Of a stretch of 49,782 bases of DNA, positions 40,846 to 49,608 are shown in pieces (the stretch's first letter is position 1; the number at the start of each line of letters is the position of its first letter). The notes under the pieces are model-generated. The model saw nothing but the letters and a program-made list of their open reading frames with translations, was not told the origin of the DNA and ran no database searches. Made by a program: the position numbers and the translations under genes. This stretch comes from Caballeronia calidae (GTDB lineage Bacteria; Pseudomonadota; Gammaproteobacteria; Burkholderiales; Burkholderiaceae), in contig NZ_FCOX02000054.1 of the NCBI RefSeq assembly GCF_900044055.2, positions 1 to 49,782 of the forward strand, written 5' to 3'.

Positions 40846-42129
40846 ATGAAAGGGTTGAAGTCCATCGCCGTCGGTGCTGCCCTCGTCGCAACACCGTTTG
40901 CCTTTACGACCGCTCCCGCGCTTGCCGCCGAGCCAACCGTACACTCCGTCGCATCGGCCGATGACGTGTCGATTCGTCCGTTCAAGGCGCATGTCTCTGA
41001 CTCGCAACTCGCCGATCTACGCAAGCGCATCGCCGCGACGCGCTGGCCGGATCCGGAAGCGGTCACGGATCGTTCGCAGGGCGTGCAGCTCGCAAGGTTG
41101 CAGGCGCTCGTGAGCTATTGGGGTAACGGCTATGACTGGCGACGCGCGGAGGCGAAGCTGAATGCGTTGCCGCAGTATGTGACCACCATCGACGGCGTCG
41201 ATATTCATTTCATCTGGGTGCGTTCGAAGAACCCGAACGCCCTGCCCCTCATCATGACCCATGGCTGGCCAGGATCGGTCTTCGAAGAATTGAAGGTGAT
41301 CGGACCTTTGACGAATCCCGTGGCCTACGGCGGAAGCGCGGAAGATTCGTTTGATCTGGTCCTGCCTTCGATGCCGGGCTACGGCTTCTCCGGCAAACCC
41401 AGGACTGCGGACTGGACGCCGGATCACATAGCGCGCGCGTGGGACGAACTGATGCATCGGCTCGGCTATCAGCACTATGTGGCGCAGGGCGGCGACTGGG
41501 GCTCGGTCGTTGCCGACAAGATGGCCGCACAGAAACTGCCAGGCTTGCTCGGCATTCACGTCAATATGCCGGCGACTGTGCCCCCGGAAATCGCGAAATC
41601 CTTGAAGGCGGGCGACCCGCCGCCGGCCGGGCTCGATGCGAAGGAAATCGCCGCATACAAGTCGCTCGACAATCTCTACACGAGAGGCGGTGGCTACGCC
41701 GCCATGATGGTGACGCGTCCGCAGACTGTCGGCTACGCGCTCGCGGACTCACCGGTCGGGCAGGCCGCGTGGATGTATGACAAGTTCGCGGACTGGACCT
41801 ATAGCGGTGGCAATCCCGAGCGCTCCCTGACGAAAGACGAGATGCTCGACGACATCACGTTGTACTGGCTGACGAACACGTCGACATCGGCGGCGCAGCT
41901 CTACTGGACGAACAACGCGAACAACTTCAACGCGGTCGATATTTCGATTCCGGCGGCGGTCACGGTGTTCCCTGGCGAGATCTATCAGGCTCCGCGCAGC
42001 TGGACCGAACAGAGCTACCACAAACTGATCTACTTCAACGAAGTCGACAAGGGCGGCCACTTTGCGGCATGGGAGCAGCCTCAACTCTTCTCGGAAGAGA
42101 TCAAGGCCGCGTTCAAAACCTTGCGTTGA
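40846..42129 (+). CDS. Exported epoxide hydrolase (EHN/alpha-beta hydrolase)
   Basis: A 427-residue epoxide hydrolase. A signal peptide of about 28 residues (ending ALAAE) predicts export, which is unusual for a mostly cytosolic family. The N-terminal EHN domain runs to about residue 145 (VSIRPFKAHVSDSQLADLRKR). The oxyanion motif HGWPGS is at 139-144. The nucleophile is D217 in GGDWGS and the base H405 in GGHFAAWEQP. Tyr residues of the cap are available (PGYGFSG region, YWLTNT). ATG 40846 begins the signal peptide. The gene diverges from the GlxA-type regulator split by IS66, so its control may be altered. A decayed relative lies at 48416. Confidence 0.92.
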   Translation: MKGLKSIAVGAALVATPFAFTTAPALAAEPTVHSVASADDVSIRPFKAHVSDSQLADLRKRIAATRWPDPEAVTDRSQGVQLARLQALVSYWGNGYDWRRAEAKLNALPQYVTTIDGVDIHFIWVRSKNPNALPLIMTHGWPGSVFEELKVIGPLTNPVAYGGSAEDSFDLVLPSMPGYGFSGKPRTADWTPDHIARAWDELMHRLGYQHYVAQGGDWGSVVADKMAAQKLPGLLGIHVNMPATVPPEIAKSLKAGDPPPAGLDAKEIAAYKSLDNLYTRGGGYAAMMVTRPQTVGYALADSPVGQAAWMYDKFADWTYSGGNPERSLTKDEMLDDITLYWLTNTSTSAAQLYWTNNANNFNAVDISIPAAVTVFPGEIYQAPRSWTEQSYHKLIYFNEVDKGGHFAAWEQPQLFSEEIKAAFKTLR

Positions 42130-42199
42130 GAAGTCCGTTGCCCGATCCGTCTGTCGCGTATCAGGCTGCTTGCATAGCGGAGGGAGAGAGGAGACTTCG

Positions 42200-42712
42200 A
42201 TGTCCAATGAGATCAACAAGCGTCGTCGACGCTTCATGGCAAAAGCTGCAGTCACCGTCGGCACGATGAATCTGCTCCTGAACGGCCGCGCGAATGCACA
42301 ATCCAGCGATGCAACTCGAAACACAGGTGGTACCGCGGCAGGCACACCTATTAACACGATCAGGCATATCGATGCCGGGGTGAGGAGCATCGGTTACGCC
42401 GAAGTCGGTCGAGCCGGTGGCCCATTCGTGATCCTGCTTCACGGCGGGCCGTACGATATCCATAGCTTCGCTGACGTCGCAGCCCGACTCGAATCTACCA
42501 TTCACGTGTACTTTACGTCGAACGGCGCGCGGCGACATGGAGGCTATGCGGAAGCGACGATGACCAGTGTCACCGGTCAGTCAGCCGTGCCGATCCCGAC
42601 CATGAGCGGAGCAAGGAAGCAGGACGCCAGCATCGGCGCGATGCATTCGCCTCTTGAACCAAGCTCGCGCTTTGACGTTTGCTCTGCTTCAGTGTTTGTG
42701 CACGGAAATTAA
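42200..42712 (+). pseudogene. Truncated Tat-exported alpha/beta hydrolase
   Basis: The N-terminal part of an alpha/beta hydrolase. ATG 42200 follows GAGAGGAGACTTCG. A twin-arginine signal is clear (KRRRRFMAKAAVTVGTMNLL, cleavage near GRANA). The mature start has IDAGVRSIGYAEVGRAGG and the oxyanion segment ILLHGGPYDIHSFADVAARL. Relatives have HGWPYD here and continue for another 200 residues to the nucleophile and His. In this copy, family likeness ends near ARLES (about base 42500) and the frame stops at 42712 without any catalytic nucleophile. It is 70 bp after the epoxide hydrolase and probably once formed an operon with it. Confidence 0.75.
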
Positions 42713-42719
42713 CCGCGTG

Positions 42720-43121
42720 CTAAAGCCGCACAAAGCTGACGAACTCATGTACCTCTTCGAGGCACTGGGGACGGATGCAATGCTGCTTGTCATCACTTGG
42801 CGTGTCGTTTGGAGTCTGAGGTGGCGGTGCATCGAACTCGTCATCGTGCTTGCGATCAACAAGAGCGCGTTCGTGATCGTCTTTGCCCTTAAAGGGAGGC
42901 ACAGTGATTTGTTCAATCCCGCCGATGCGCAGCGCCGATTTCCCGTTCCGCAGATCCTCGCGTACACGTTTGATGACCAGAACGGTTAGGTAGTCGAAGA
43001 TCCGTGCTCCCTCGCTGAACTCGGCCCACGTCGCTTCGAACATCTTCAAAACAACTTCCGAAGGCGTGTTGAAATCCTGGGCGATGGCCTTGACGATTTC
43101 GTCAATACTCGGCTGTGCCAT
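42720..43121 (-). CDS. DUF3562 domain protein
   Basis: A 133-residue protein with an N-terminal DUF3562 domain (about residues 1-60), a family largely restricted to Burkholderiaceae and of unknown function. The recognisable part is SIDEIVKAIAQDFNTPSEVV then FEATWAEFSEGARIFDYLTVLVIKRVRE. The rest is polar and low in complexity (DEFDAPPPQTPNDTPSDD). AGGAGG nine bases before ATG 43121 fixes the start; an earlier in-frame ATG at 43151 has no such site. It stands alone. Confidence 0.8.
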   Translation of the reverse strand: MAQPSIDEIVKAIAQDFNTPSEVVLKMFEATWAEFSEGARIFDYLTVLVIKRVREDLRNGKSALRIGGIEQITVPPFKGKDDHERALVDRKHDDEFDAPPPQTPNDTPSDDKQHCIRPQCLEEVHEFVSFVRL

Positions 43122-43972
43122 AACGCCCCTCCTGGGAAGACGGAATTGCATGTGGGGAGGACATTAGACAGGAGCGATTCCGCGCCCGCCAATTGAATCG
43201 CACTATCTTCCGACGTAAAGCAGTCGACGTTTTATTGTCTGATGACACCTCTGCACGACGACGGCCGACGAATGCCGCTTCGCGATCGCTTCATATTGAT
43301 CCTGCGATTCCAAGCTACCCCGACGATATGGAAACGTGCGCTTCCGCTCTTATCAGCCTCCGCCGGTGGTTCATACTGTCGCGGCACGCTAGGCAAGGAG
43401 CGTGCACCCTTATTTGCCCGCCCTTCCCCAAGGACGGGCTTTTGTTTAAAGAGCTCATTTAATACGTTTTCGTCTTGCCTACTAGCCACGGCAGTCAGAC
43501 CTTTCGGCTGGGCTTCCGTCTGCGCGTGCGTTGCACACCTTTCAGAGCGTCTTCGACTACCCTCGCGGTACGGACTCTTCTTCTTCGACATGTGGTCCGC
43601 GCCGTCCCGGCTTGGCGATGACCAGATGCACGATTTCAACGACTTAGACAAGGAACCAGGCTAAGGATGAAAGCCGAAGAATAATCAACGAGCGCGACAC
43701 AGGTGGGTCGCCAGGCGGCCCATGCTCAGGGTAGTCATATGCATCTCCACGCGATGAATGACGCGCCGTTATAGATATTTGTAATCTGAATTATTAGGGA
43801 TGGCGCTTCAGCGTTAGCGTCGTACCGGTCGACGAAAAGATTACGTCGAGCCTCCGGCTGAATTGACAGTTGCCGAATCTGGTTCGCTCAGATTCACACT
43901 AGGAACAGGAACGGACGGCCTGGAGAAAGAAGAATTGGAAGAACGCCCTTTAGCGCCAATGCTGCCACGAAG
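43122..43972. other. Gap with terminator, no firm gene
   Basis: About 850 bp. The only firm element is the terminator at 43416-43447. A minus-strand frame of about 120 codons from ATG 43591 runs straight through that hairpin, has no family likeness, and is not called. The segment 43652-43860 is AT-richer than its surroundings and contains no frame worth reporting. Confidence 0.45.
43416..43447 (+). terminator. Strong intrinsic terminator
   Basis: Stem GCCCG-C-CCTT and AAGG-A-CGGGC, loop CCCC, followed by TTTTGTTT. Both halves pair with one opposed C/A mismatch. The T-run lies only on the plus strand. No plus-strand protein gene ends nearby, so it may end a small RNA. Confidence 0.8.
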
Positions 43973-44218
43973 CTACTCGTCAACCGGTATGTCGAACTGC
44001 GTCAGACAGGTGGGACATTTCAACGACTCCAACATACCTCGCGCCGGAAGTGGCTCCAGCTGCTGCTCCTCGCCGGCCAGAAAGCAGACAGGACACGGAA
44101 ACGCTTCGTGCGATCGCAGCCGATGCCACCGATCAACAAACCGTTCAATCTCCATAGGCGAGGCGCCTGCACCTTCTAAATAGTCCATCAGGACGTGGAA
44201 TAGAGCGGGGTTTTGCAT
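43973..44218 (-). CDS. Small CxxC zinc-ribbon-like hypothetical protein
   Basis: An 81-residue protein I cannot name. Two CxxC pairs, CPVC and CPTC, about 28 residues apart, suggest a zinc ribbon. The N-terminal half is helical (ALFHVLMDYLEGAGASPMEIERFVDRWHRL). ATG 44218 has GGAGG five bases before it. That GGAGG lies inside an upstream in-frame ATG (44230) that itself has no ribosome site, so 44218 is chosen. The tail is LTQFDIPVDE. Confidence 0.65.
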   Translation of the reverse strand: MQNPALFHVLMDYLEGAGASPMEIERFVDRWHRLRSHEAFPCPVCFLAGEEQQLEPLPARGMLESLKCPTCLTQFDIPVDE

Positions 44219-44354
44219 CAGCGCCTCCATCGTTTTTTCGGTGCATCGTAGCATTTGGTCTGCGCGACGTTTGCCCTGCGCCGCCGAGGTCTGTGGCTCG
44301 TGTGAAAGGGCTTGATCGATACACTGCCCTTTATCTCATCGTGCTGGCAGCAAT

Positions 44355-44598
44355 ATGAAGACTTCGAATTTCTTCGCTATTGCATTGAGCGTTGCTTGCC
44401 GGCGGCGGCGCTGCATCCGCTGCCGGTTGCCTGAAGGGCGCGGTGGCTGGTGGGGTCGCCGGGCATTACGCCGGCCATCATGCAGTCGTTGGAGCTATCG
44501 GCGGCTGCGTCGTCGGTCACCATCTGGCGACGAAACTAGCGCATGAGCAAACTGCGGCCAGACCACCGACGCAAAACCAGGCAGTTGCCAACCAATAA
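44355..44598 (+). pseudogene. Frameshifted glycine-zipper exported protein
   Basis: ATG 44355 begins a signal peptide, MKTSNFFAIALSVA. The continuation LAGGGAASAAGCLKGAVAGG then GVAGHYAGHHAVVGAIGGCVVGHHLATKLA is in the +1 frame, open to 44598. Joining them needs only a 2-base GC insertion (GTTGCGCTTGCC for GTTGCTTGCC) at about 44391-44396. The whole would be an 81-residue exported glycine-zipper protein of the kind that inserts in envelopes. As written, the reading frame is broken; a sequencing error is possible. Confidence 0.65.
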
Positions 44599-44790
44599 AG
44601 TGAACGCTGGTGCATAGGACTGTTTGCAACTGAAAGGGATGAGCGAAACGCTAGCCTTTTTTGAGCAAAAAAACGCCCGGAAGCGAAATCGATTCCTGCC
44701 GCTCGACGGTCGGCCGCCCATGAGTCGAACGCAACGGTCGCTGCCATCACGTCATGCTAGGATTCGTCGGCGATTGACATGGAGGCCGCC

Positions 44791-45012
44791 ATGGACGACG
44801 AAGTCCACGCAACTCACACGCATATTGCGCGCGTCCGCGTTATTCAGACGGTGAAGGGCCTCTACCGAGGATTCGTCTACCTCCGCGGTATAGGCGCGGA
44901 TCCTGAGACGGCCGAAAAGCATCAAGCCAAAGACGAATTTGCGCGGGAGACCGAGGCGCGAGAGGCCGCCCGGGCTCTTGCCAGCAAATTGCTGGAAGAG
45001 CGCAAGCCCTGA
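44791..45012 (+). CDS. Small hypothetical protein
   Basis: A 73-residue protein without a recognised family. It begins MDDEVHATHTHIARVRVIQTVKG, continues LYRGFVYLRGIGADPETAEKHQ and ends in a charged helix. GGAGG lies five bases before ATG 44791, within an upstream in-frame ATG (44779), so the inner start is preferred. GC3 is high and the frame is well-behaved, supporting a real gene. It stands alone. Confidence 0.6.
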   Translation: MDDEVHATHTHIARVRVIQTVKGLYRGFVYLRGIGADPETAEKHQAKDEFARETEAREAARALASKLLEERKP

Positions 45013-45195
45013 ATGCATTTGTCCATCCCATCCCGCGAGCGCGATACTCAACTTCCTCTGGCTGTTGGCGCCGACGCCAAAATGAACCAGTTGCCGAACC
45101 GTGGATGATCCGGGCGACGAGCTCGCGAATGCCGCCTGTTCTCCGGTTCACGTGGATCTCGGCATCCGGATCAAAATGAAGTCGGCCCCGACATC

Positions 45196-45405
45196 ATGCG
45201 TTCCGTCGCAACGGAGAAGATCGAAGCGGCCGTCAGAAAGAACCCTTCGTGGGCGCTCGGCGCGCCAAACCAGTTCTCGAAAAACCGCTGCGCCGCGATG
45301 GTCGCGAGCATTGCCTTCTATTCGGCGCTCTCACTCGCACCGACGCTCGTTATGGTGACCGCCGTAGCCGGTTGGGTTTTCGGGCCGACAGGCGCCACGC
45401 GCGAA
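45196..45405 (+). pseudogene. YihY/BrkB-family membrane protein remnant
   Basis: The N-terminal end of a YihY/BrkB-type membrane protein, about 70 codons: WALGAPNQFSKNRCAAMVAS then IAFYSALSLAPTLVMVTAVAGWVFGPTGATRE. The AFYSALSLAPTLV helix is the first membrane segment of the family, which is normally near 300 residues. After GATRE the reading frame leaves the family and ends at 45543. The remaining helices are absent. Confidence 0.72.
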
Positions 45406-45920
45406 GCGCCACCACAAGCTCGTCGCGACGGGCAGCAGACGCATACGTCAGCAAGACGTGCCGGCCGCTATCGAGCCAGTTCATGGAGCTCGCATCGTGT
45501 GCCACGGCCGGAACGCCGTGCGAACTCTCTCGCGGGAGGGTGACTACGAGAACGCATGGATTGAGTTCGAGCATTTCTGCAAGTACACGCCGGACCGGCG
45601 ACTGCGTGCATTCAATCGGGGGGTGTCGCGCCATACGACGATCGCGGAAAGCCCTTTGCCCTAGACAAGCCGGCCACCTTCTTATGCTCGGCGTGCGAGT
45701 TCCCGTGCAGGTGCGTGCGCGTGAGCGCACAACAATGAATTCAGGCTGGACAGTGGCACATGTGACCAACGTCTGAAGCGGCGCGCCCCTGCCCGCGCGT
45801 GACGTCGGCGACTGGCTGGAGCACATCGTCCGAGGCACGAAAGTCGGGCTACATCAGAACCGAGAACATTTAATGCTTACATCGTGAAAGTCTCTTGTGT
45901 CCGCGCTCGACGGAGGAATG
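45406..45920. other. Gap without a supportable gene
   Basis: Downstream of the BrkB remnant. Short frames exist on both strands, including a 68-codon one from 45458, but none has a family match, a ribosome site or neighbours that would make it credible. Confidence 0.4.
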
Positions 45921-47462
45921 ATGGAAAGCGAACTCAAACTACAGGTTCCGACAGGTAAGGCGAGCCGTGTCCTGCACGCTCCCGCAGTTAGCCGACTGTC
46001 GGTTGACTCGACTACGATTCACGAACTCACGAGCACGTACTTCGACACGCCCGACTTACACCTGCATAAGAACGGCGCCTCGCTACGGGTCCGGACTGGC
46101 GGCGCCGAGCGCTTACAGACGCTCAAGCTGGACGGCTCCGTCGCAGCGGGATTCTTCGAGCGAGACGAATTCGAAAGTCCGGTGAGCGGTGACTCGCCAG
46201 ACCTCGCATTACTACGACGGTCGATCGCAGGTCGTAAAAAGGGAACGAAGCTTCTTAAGGATGAGGCGCTTGCATCTCAGATTCAGCCGTTGTTCGTTAC
46301 CCATATCAAACGATCCACTGCGATGCTTCGTCTGCCGCAGGACACAGAGGTCGAGCTGGCGGCAGATGATGGCGTCATCGAAGCGCAAGCCGGTTCGACG
46401 GCGATTCATGGTATCGAGATGGAATTGAAAGCTGGCGCGCCGGAGCAGCTTTACGAACTGGCGCTTTCTCTCCTCGAGGATATTCCTCTTCGCATCGACT
46501 ACATGAGCAAGGGCGACCGAGGATACGAGTTGCTTGTGCAAGAGCACCGCCCGCCCGTGCGAGCAAATCCGCTCAAGCTCAAGAAGCGCTACACGATCGA
46601 AGAGGCGTTTCAACAGATCGCAAAGAACTGCCTTGCACAGGTCCACGGCAATGAACGGGGCGTCGTATCGGGACACGATCCATCGAGTGTGCATCAGATG
46701 CGCGTCGGACTGCGTCGATTGCGCTCGGCGCTGGACTTGTTCGCGGCTGTGATTGCCGCTCCATCGGAGTTCGATTCGGAACTCAGATGGATCGCCGGCG
46801 AACTCGGCGAGGCGCGCGACTGGGAAGTGCTGTCCGGGGCAACGCTTGATCAGGCGTTCAACTCGCTCAAAGACGGTGCAGACGCGAATGCCACCCAACA
46901 CGCCGCCAAGGAGCGCGCAGTCCAAAATCGCAAGACGGCCGCGGCCGCAGTTGATTCGGTTCGCTATACCCGGCTCGTGCTCAAGTTCACGCTTTGGATC
47001 GAGACAATGGGATGGCGCAATGGACAGACCGCCGACGAGCGCAAGCGGCGTGCAAAGCGAGTCGAGAAGTTCGCCAATGCGACGTTGTCGGCCCGTCACA
47101 AGAAGCTCCTCAAGCGTGGCCGCGGTCTCGCTGAACTCGACGACGAGACCCGGCATCGTGCGCGCATTGCAGCAAAGAAAGTCCGATATGCGACGGAGTT
47201 TTTCGCGTCGCTGTTTCCGCGTCGGGACGTCAAATCGTATGTCAGCGCGCTCAGCGAGCTTCAGGACGACCTCGGATGGCGTAACGACATCGTCGTCGCG
47301 GACGAGTTACTGAAGTCGTTGGCAACGGCAAAGCCCGAAACCGCCTCCGGAGCCGGCTTCGCACGCGGCTATTTCGCGTCGCGCGCCGCCGAGGACCACG
47401 ATTCGATGAAGATGTTGTGGAGCAGATTCAAAAGGCTATCTCCACCGTCTTCCCGTCGTTAA
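45921..47462 (+). CDS. CYTH-CHAD fusion protein
   Basis: A 513-residue two-domain protein. The CYTH domain (about 1-205) begins with the ExExK signature at once: MESELKL. It continues with STYFDTPDLHLHKNGASLRVR and EMELKAGAPEQLYELAL. CYTH enzymes (for example inorganic triphosphatase YgiF) bind triphosphates and metal ions in a tunnel. The CHAD domain (about 220-505) carries conserved histidines in VHQMRVGLRRLRSALDLF and RHRARIAAKKVRYATEFF; CHAD binds polyphosphate. GGAGG precedes ATG 45921 by four bases; ATG 45918 and GTG 45897 are less likely. A second CHAD protein is encoded 1.2 kb downstream on the other strand. Triphosphatase or polyphosphate-granule function is inferred. Confidence 0.92.
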   Translation: MESELKLQVPTGKASRVLHAPAVSRLSVDSTTIHELTSTYFDTPDLHLHKNGASLRVRTGGAERLQTLKLDGSVAAGFFERDEFESPVSGDSPDLALLRRSIAGRKKGTKLLKDEALASQIQPLFVTHIKRSTAMLRLPQDTEVELAADDGVIEAQAGSTAIHGIEMELKAGAPEQLYELALSLLEDIPLRIDYMSKGDRGYELLVQEHRPPVRANPLKLKKRYTIEEAFQQIAKNCLAQVHGNERGVVSGHDPSSVHQMRVGLRRLRSALDLFAAVIAAPSEFDSELRWIAGELGEARDWEVLSGATLDQAFNSLKDGADANATQHAAKERAVQNRKTAAAAVDSVRYTRLVLKFTLWIETMGWRNGQTADERKRRAKRVEKFANATLSARHKKLLKRGRGLAELDDETRHRARIAAKKVRYATEFFASLFPRRDVKSYVSALSELQDDLGWRNDIVVADELLKSLATAKPETASGAGFARGYFASRAAEDHDSMKMLWSRFKRLSPPSSRR

Positions 47463-47773
47463 TCGCCGTTGGGGCCACTTACTGCATCCGATGCGTGTCT
47501 GGCCCCCGACGTTTATCCCTAGCTCTCGTGGACAAGGATGTAATCACCCGGTCGGACCAGCGTCTAAGCCTTTGGAGCACACGTACTAGCTCGTGCCCCA
47601 GGCCCCAATTACGTGACAGTCTTGCGGCGGTGTCCTGCTCCAGTACGTCACGCTTCGCAAGCCTCGACGTTCAACGCGAACTGGCCGATCGGCAACACAA
47701 ACTAGTTGACTTCGACGCGTCCAAATCTAGAATGAGGCTGCGCTGCGCCGCAGCAAAATAACCAATCGATCGT
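47463..47773. other. Gap with a promoter, otherwise empty
   Basis: No gene is visible. The promoter at 47706-47733 is the only feature I can support. Confidence 0.4.
47706..47733 (+). promoter_or_regulatory. Sigma-70-type promoter
   Basis: TTGACT and TAGAAT are spaced by 16 bp, a close match to consensus. The start of transcription would be near 47740, 34 bases before ATG 47774. Confidence 0.6.
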
Positions 47774-48382
47774 ATGACATACGAAAATTTGCTCCAAAGC
47801 AATCAAGCAGTTGTCGTCTTCATATTGGCGTGTCTCGTGACATTCGTTGTTAGCCAGCGAAACGGCGCCTGGGGCCGTTCAGGTACAGTCAGAAGGGCGT
47901 CGCAGGTTGAGGAGGCGCGTACGGCGGCCTTGCTCGCACGCCTGCGGTTCGCGCGCGGTCCCGGTCGCGCTCGCAGAGGCGTCAAGTTTTGGAGCGAACT
48001 CCTCGCAGAGCTGGAACATGCGAATCGAGAGGACGCCCTTCCATGGGAGGTGGTCCTAGCGGTGACAGAAGCGGCGCAAGCGGAGAGTGGTCGCGCGGCA
48101 AAACTCCGTGCAGTGATCATTCACAAACCCGACTCGGGCTTGATAGCACGCGCAAGCGTGCGAATCGCTCCGCGCTCGACGCCTCGACAGCAAAACTTAT
48201 CACGGTGGAGCGGACGACGAGTGCGCGAGATGCGAATGTCCGCGCATTTGTCACCTACTCGCCCAAGAAATTCGCGCACGGAGGTGCCGCAAACAAGTTT
48301 GTCGCGCTTACACGTCGTTCAGAAAAGTGAAGCCACCATTCACAGAGGGACAACAGCAGTCGATGCTCGACTAGCGGGATAG
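47774..48382 (+). CDS. Possible membrane-anchored hypothetical protein
   Basis: A 202-codon frame without a family match. Its first 30 residues, MTYENLLQSNQAVVVFILAC followed by LVTFVVSQ, form a good membrane anchor. The middle (FWSELLAELEHANREDALPW) looks protein-like. The last 70 residues are rich in Arg, Ser and Thr and less convincing, so the true gene may end earlier or be frameshifted. A good promoter lies 41 bp upstream, but no ribosome site is visible. Treat as tentative. Confidence 0.35.
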   Translation: MTYENLLQSNQAVVVFILACLVTFVVSQRNGAWGRSGTVRRASQVEEARTAALLARLRFARGPGRARRGVKFWSELLAELEHANREDALPWEVVLAVTEAAQAESGRAAKLRAVIIHKPDSGLIARASVRIAPRSTPRQQNLSRWSGRRVREMRMSAHLSPTRPRNSRTEVPQTSLSRLHVVQKSEATIHRGTTAVDARLAG

Positions 48383-48415
48383 CGCAAGCAGAAGATCGCG
48401 CCAACTCGAGGCACT

Positions 48416-48672
48416 ATGTCACGAAGGGGTGAGCTGCAGCTCACAATGTCGCGCGACGACGTGCTCGACGACATCACGCTTTGCTGGCTAACGAACACCG
48501 GCGTCTTGTTTGCGCGCTTCTACTGGGCGTCCATTTCAACCTCCTTGCCGCCGCTGATGCATCGGTTCCCGCGATGCCGTGAGCGCTTTTTCGCACGAGA
48601 ACTATCAGGCGCCGCGAAACTGGACCGAGCGCACTTGTCACAGCTGCTATATTCGGCAATCACGATCCCGCC
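48416..48672 (+). pseudogene. Decayed epoxide hydrolase fragment
   Basis: A scrap of a gene like the hydrolase at 40846. LTMSRDDVLDDITLCWLTNT aligns with LTKDEMLDDITLYWLTNT of that protein, followed by FARFYW for AQLYW. After a frame change, ENYQAPRNWTERTCH (near 48597-48641) aligns with EIYQAPRSWTEQSYH. The region corresponds to its residues 325-395, just before the catalytic His. There is no N-terminal or nucleophile part. It overlaps the convergent CHAD gene end by a few bases. Confidence 0.75.
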
Positions 48673-48675
48673 AGG

Positions 48676-49608
48676 TTAGCTAGCGATGGCTCGAACCCGC
48701 CGTGATGCCGCGCGCATTCTTCGGCCCTTCTGCTTTTCCAGCCACTGTAGTGATTCTTGCACGACCTCGGGCGGAACCTCATTGAACGACGCGCTCCGAA
48801 TGAGCGTCTCGCTTGCGGCAATGTCGTTAAACTGTCCCAGCATGTTCTGCACGGACATCAGATCCTTGATCGTGCGATCGTGCCCGCCCTTGATGACGGG
48901 TTGAAAAAACTCCAGGAGATATCGCAGCTTTTTGCCCGCCTTACGAACGTCGTGTAGATTTTCCTCGTGGGCAGTCTGATTTTCCTCGGAGGCAGTCTCG
49001 CTACGTGCTGCGCGCCGGCCTCGCTTTTGAAGCGCCCGCTGAGCAAGACGCACGCGCTCCTCGGCGAACGCCCGAATGGGAAGATCGTTGCAGCTCGACT
49101 CCAGCGTCGTTTGCGCGCGAAGCAGGGCATCGTTCAGGAACGTTTCGACCTCGTCGCTTCTGATCATCGTCTGGCTATGCTCTACTGCCTGTGCACGCTT
49201 CTCGCGCGCCGCGGCCACGAGCAGCGCGATCGATGCGCGTGACTCCTGGGCGGCTTTCAGTAGGTCCCCTGCAATATCCCAGTCACGCGTTCCGCCCGCC
49301 AACGCAGCAAGACGCTTGAATTCCTCGGTGGCTTGCGCGGTTGCTTCCTCGCCGAGGTAGGGCGAGTACGCCCAGTACAAGGCACGAAGCTTTCTGAAGG
49401 CAACCCGAAGCTGATGAAACCCTTCGGCATCGCTTTGCGTGGACAGCTCTTTTGCCCTTTGCACTGCGTCGGCCACTACCGGCGCCGCGAGTGATGAGAA
49501 GGTGCTGGCGATCGAGCTCGCTTTCGAAAGTGATGAACCGGTCGACCGCCGGTTCATCTTGAAGAGAGTGATTGGCTGCGGCAAGGGCCAGTCAGCATCC
49601 ATATCCAT
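48676..49608 (-). CDS. CHAD domain protein
   Basis: A 310-residue stand-alone CHAD protein. The two conserved histidine helices are FHQLRVAFRKLRALYWAYSP (about residues 64-83) and NLHDVRKAGKKLRYLLEFFQ (about 217-236). These helical domains bind polyphosphate on positively charged faces. ATG 49608 has GAGG upstream and gives MDMDADWPLPQP; a frame to 49638 is possible. It is encoded opposite to the CYTH-CHAD gene with remnants between, and both may act at polyphosphate granules. No enzyme domain is present. Confidence 0.88.
   Translation of the reverse strand: MDMDADWPLPQPITLFKMNRRSTGSSLSKASSIASTFSSLAAPVVADAVQRAKELSTQSDAEGFHQLRVAFRKLRALYWAYSPYLGEEATAQATEEFKRLAALAGGTRDWDIAGDLLKAAQESRASIALLVAAAREKRAQAVEHSQTMIRSDEVETFLNDALLRAQTTLESSCNDLPIRAFAEERVRLAQRALQKRGRRAARSETASEENQTAHEENLHDVRKAGKKLRYLLEFFQPVIKGGHDRTIKDLMSVQNMLGQFNDIAASETLIRSASFNEVPPEVVQESLQWLEKQKGRRMRAASRRVRAIAS

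Noticed and set aside
43232..43591. Minus-strand gene of about 120 codons
   Set aside because: No family likeness, Arg/Ser-rich, and it runs through a strong intrinsic terminator of the other strand.
45350..45838. Minus-strand open frame of 162 codons beside the BrkB remnant
   Set aside because: No motif or ribosome site, and it overlaps the recognisable BrkB piece on the other strand.
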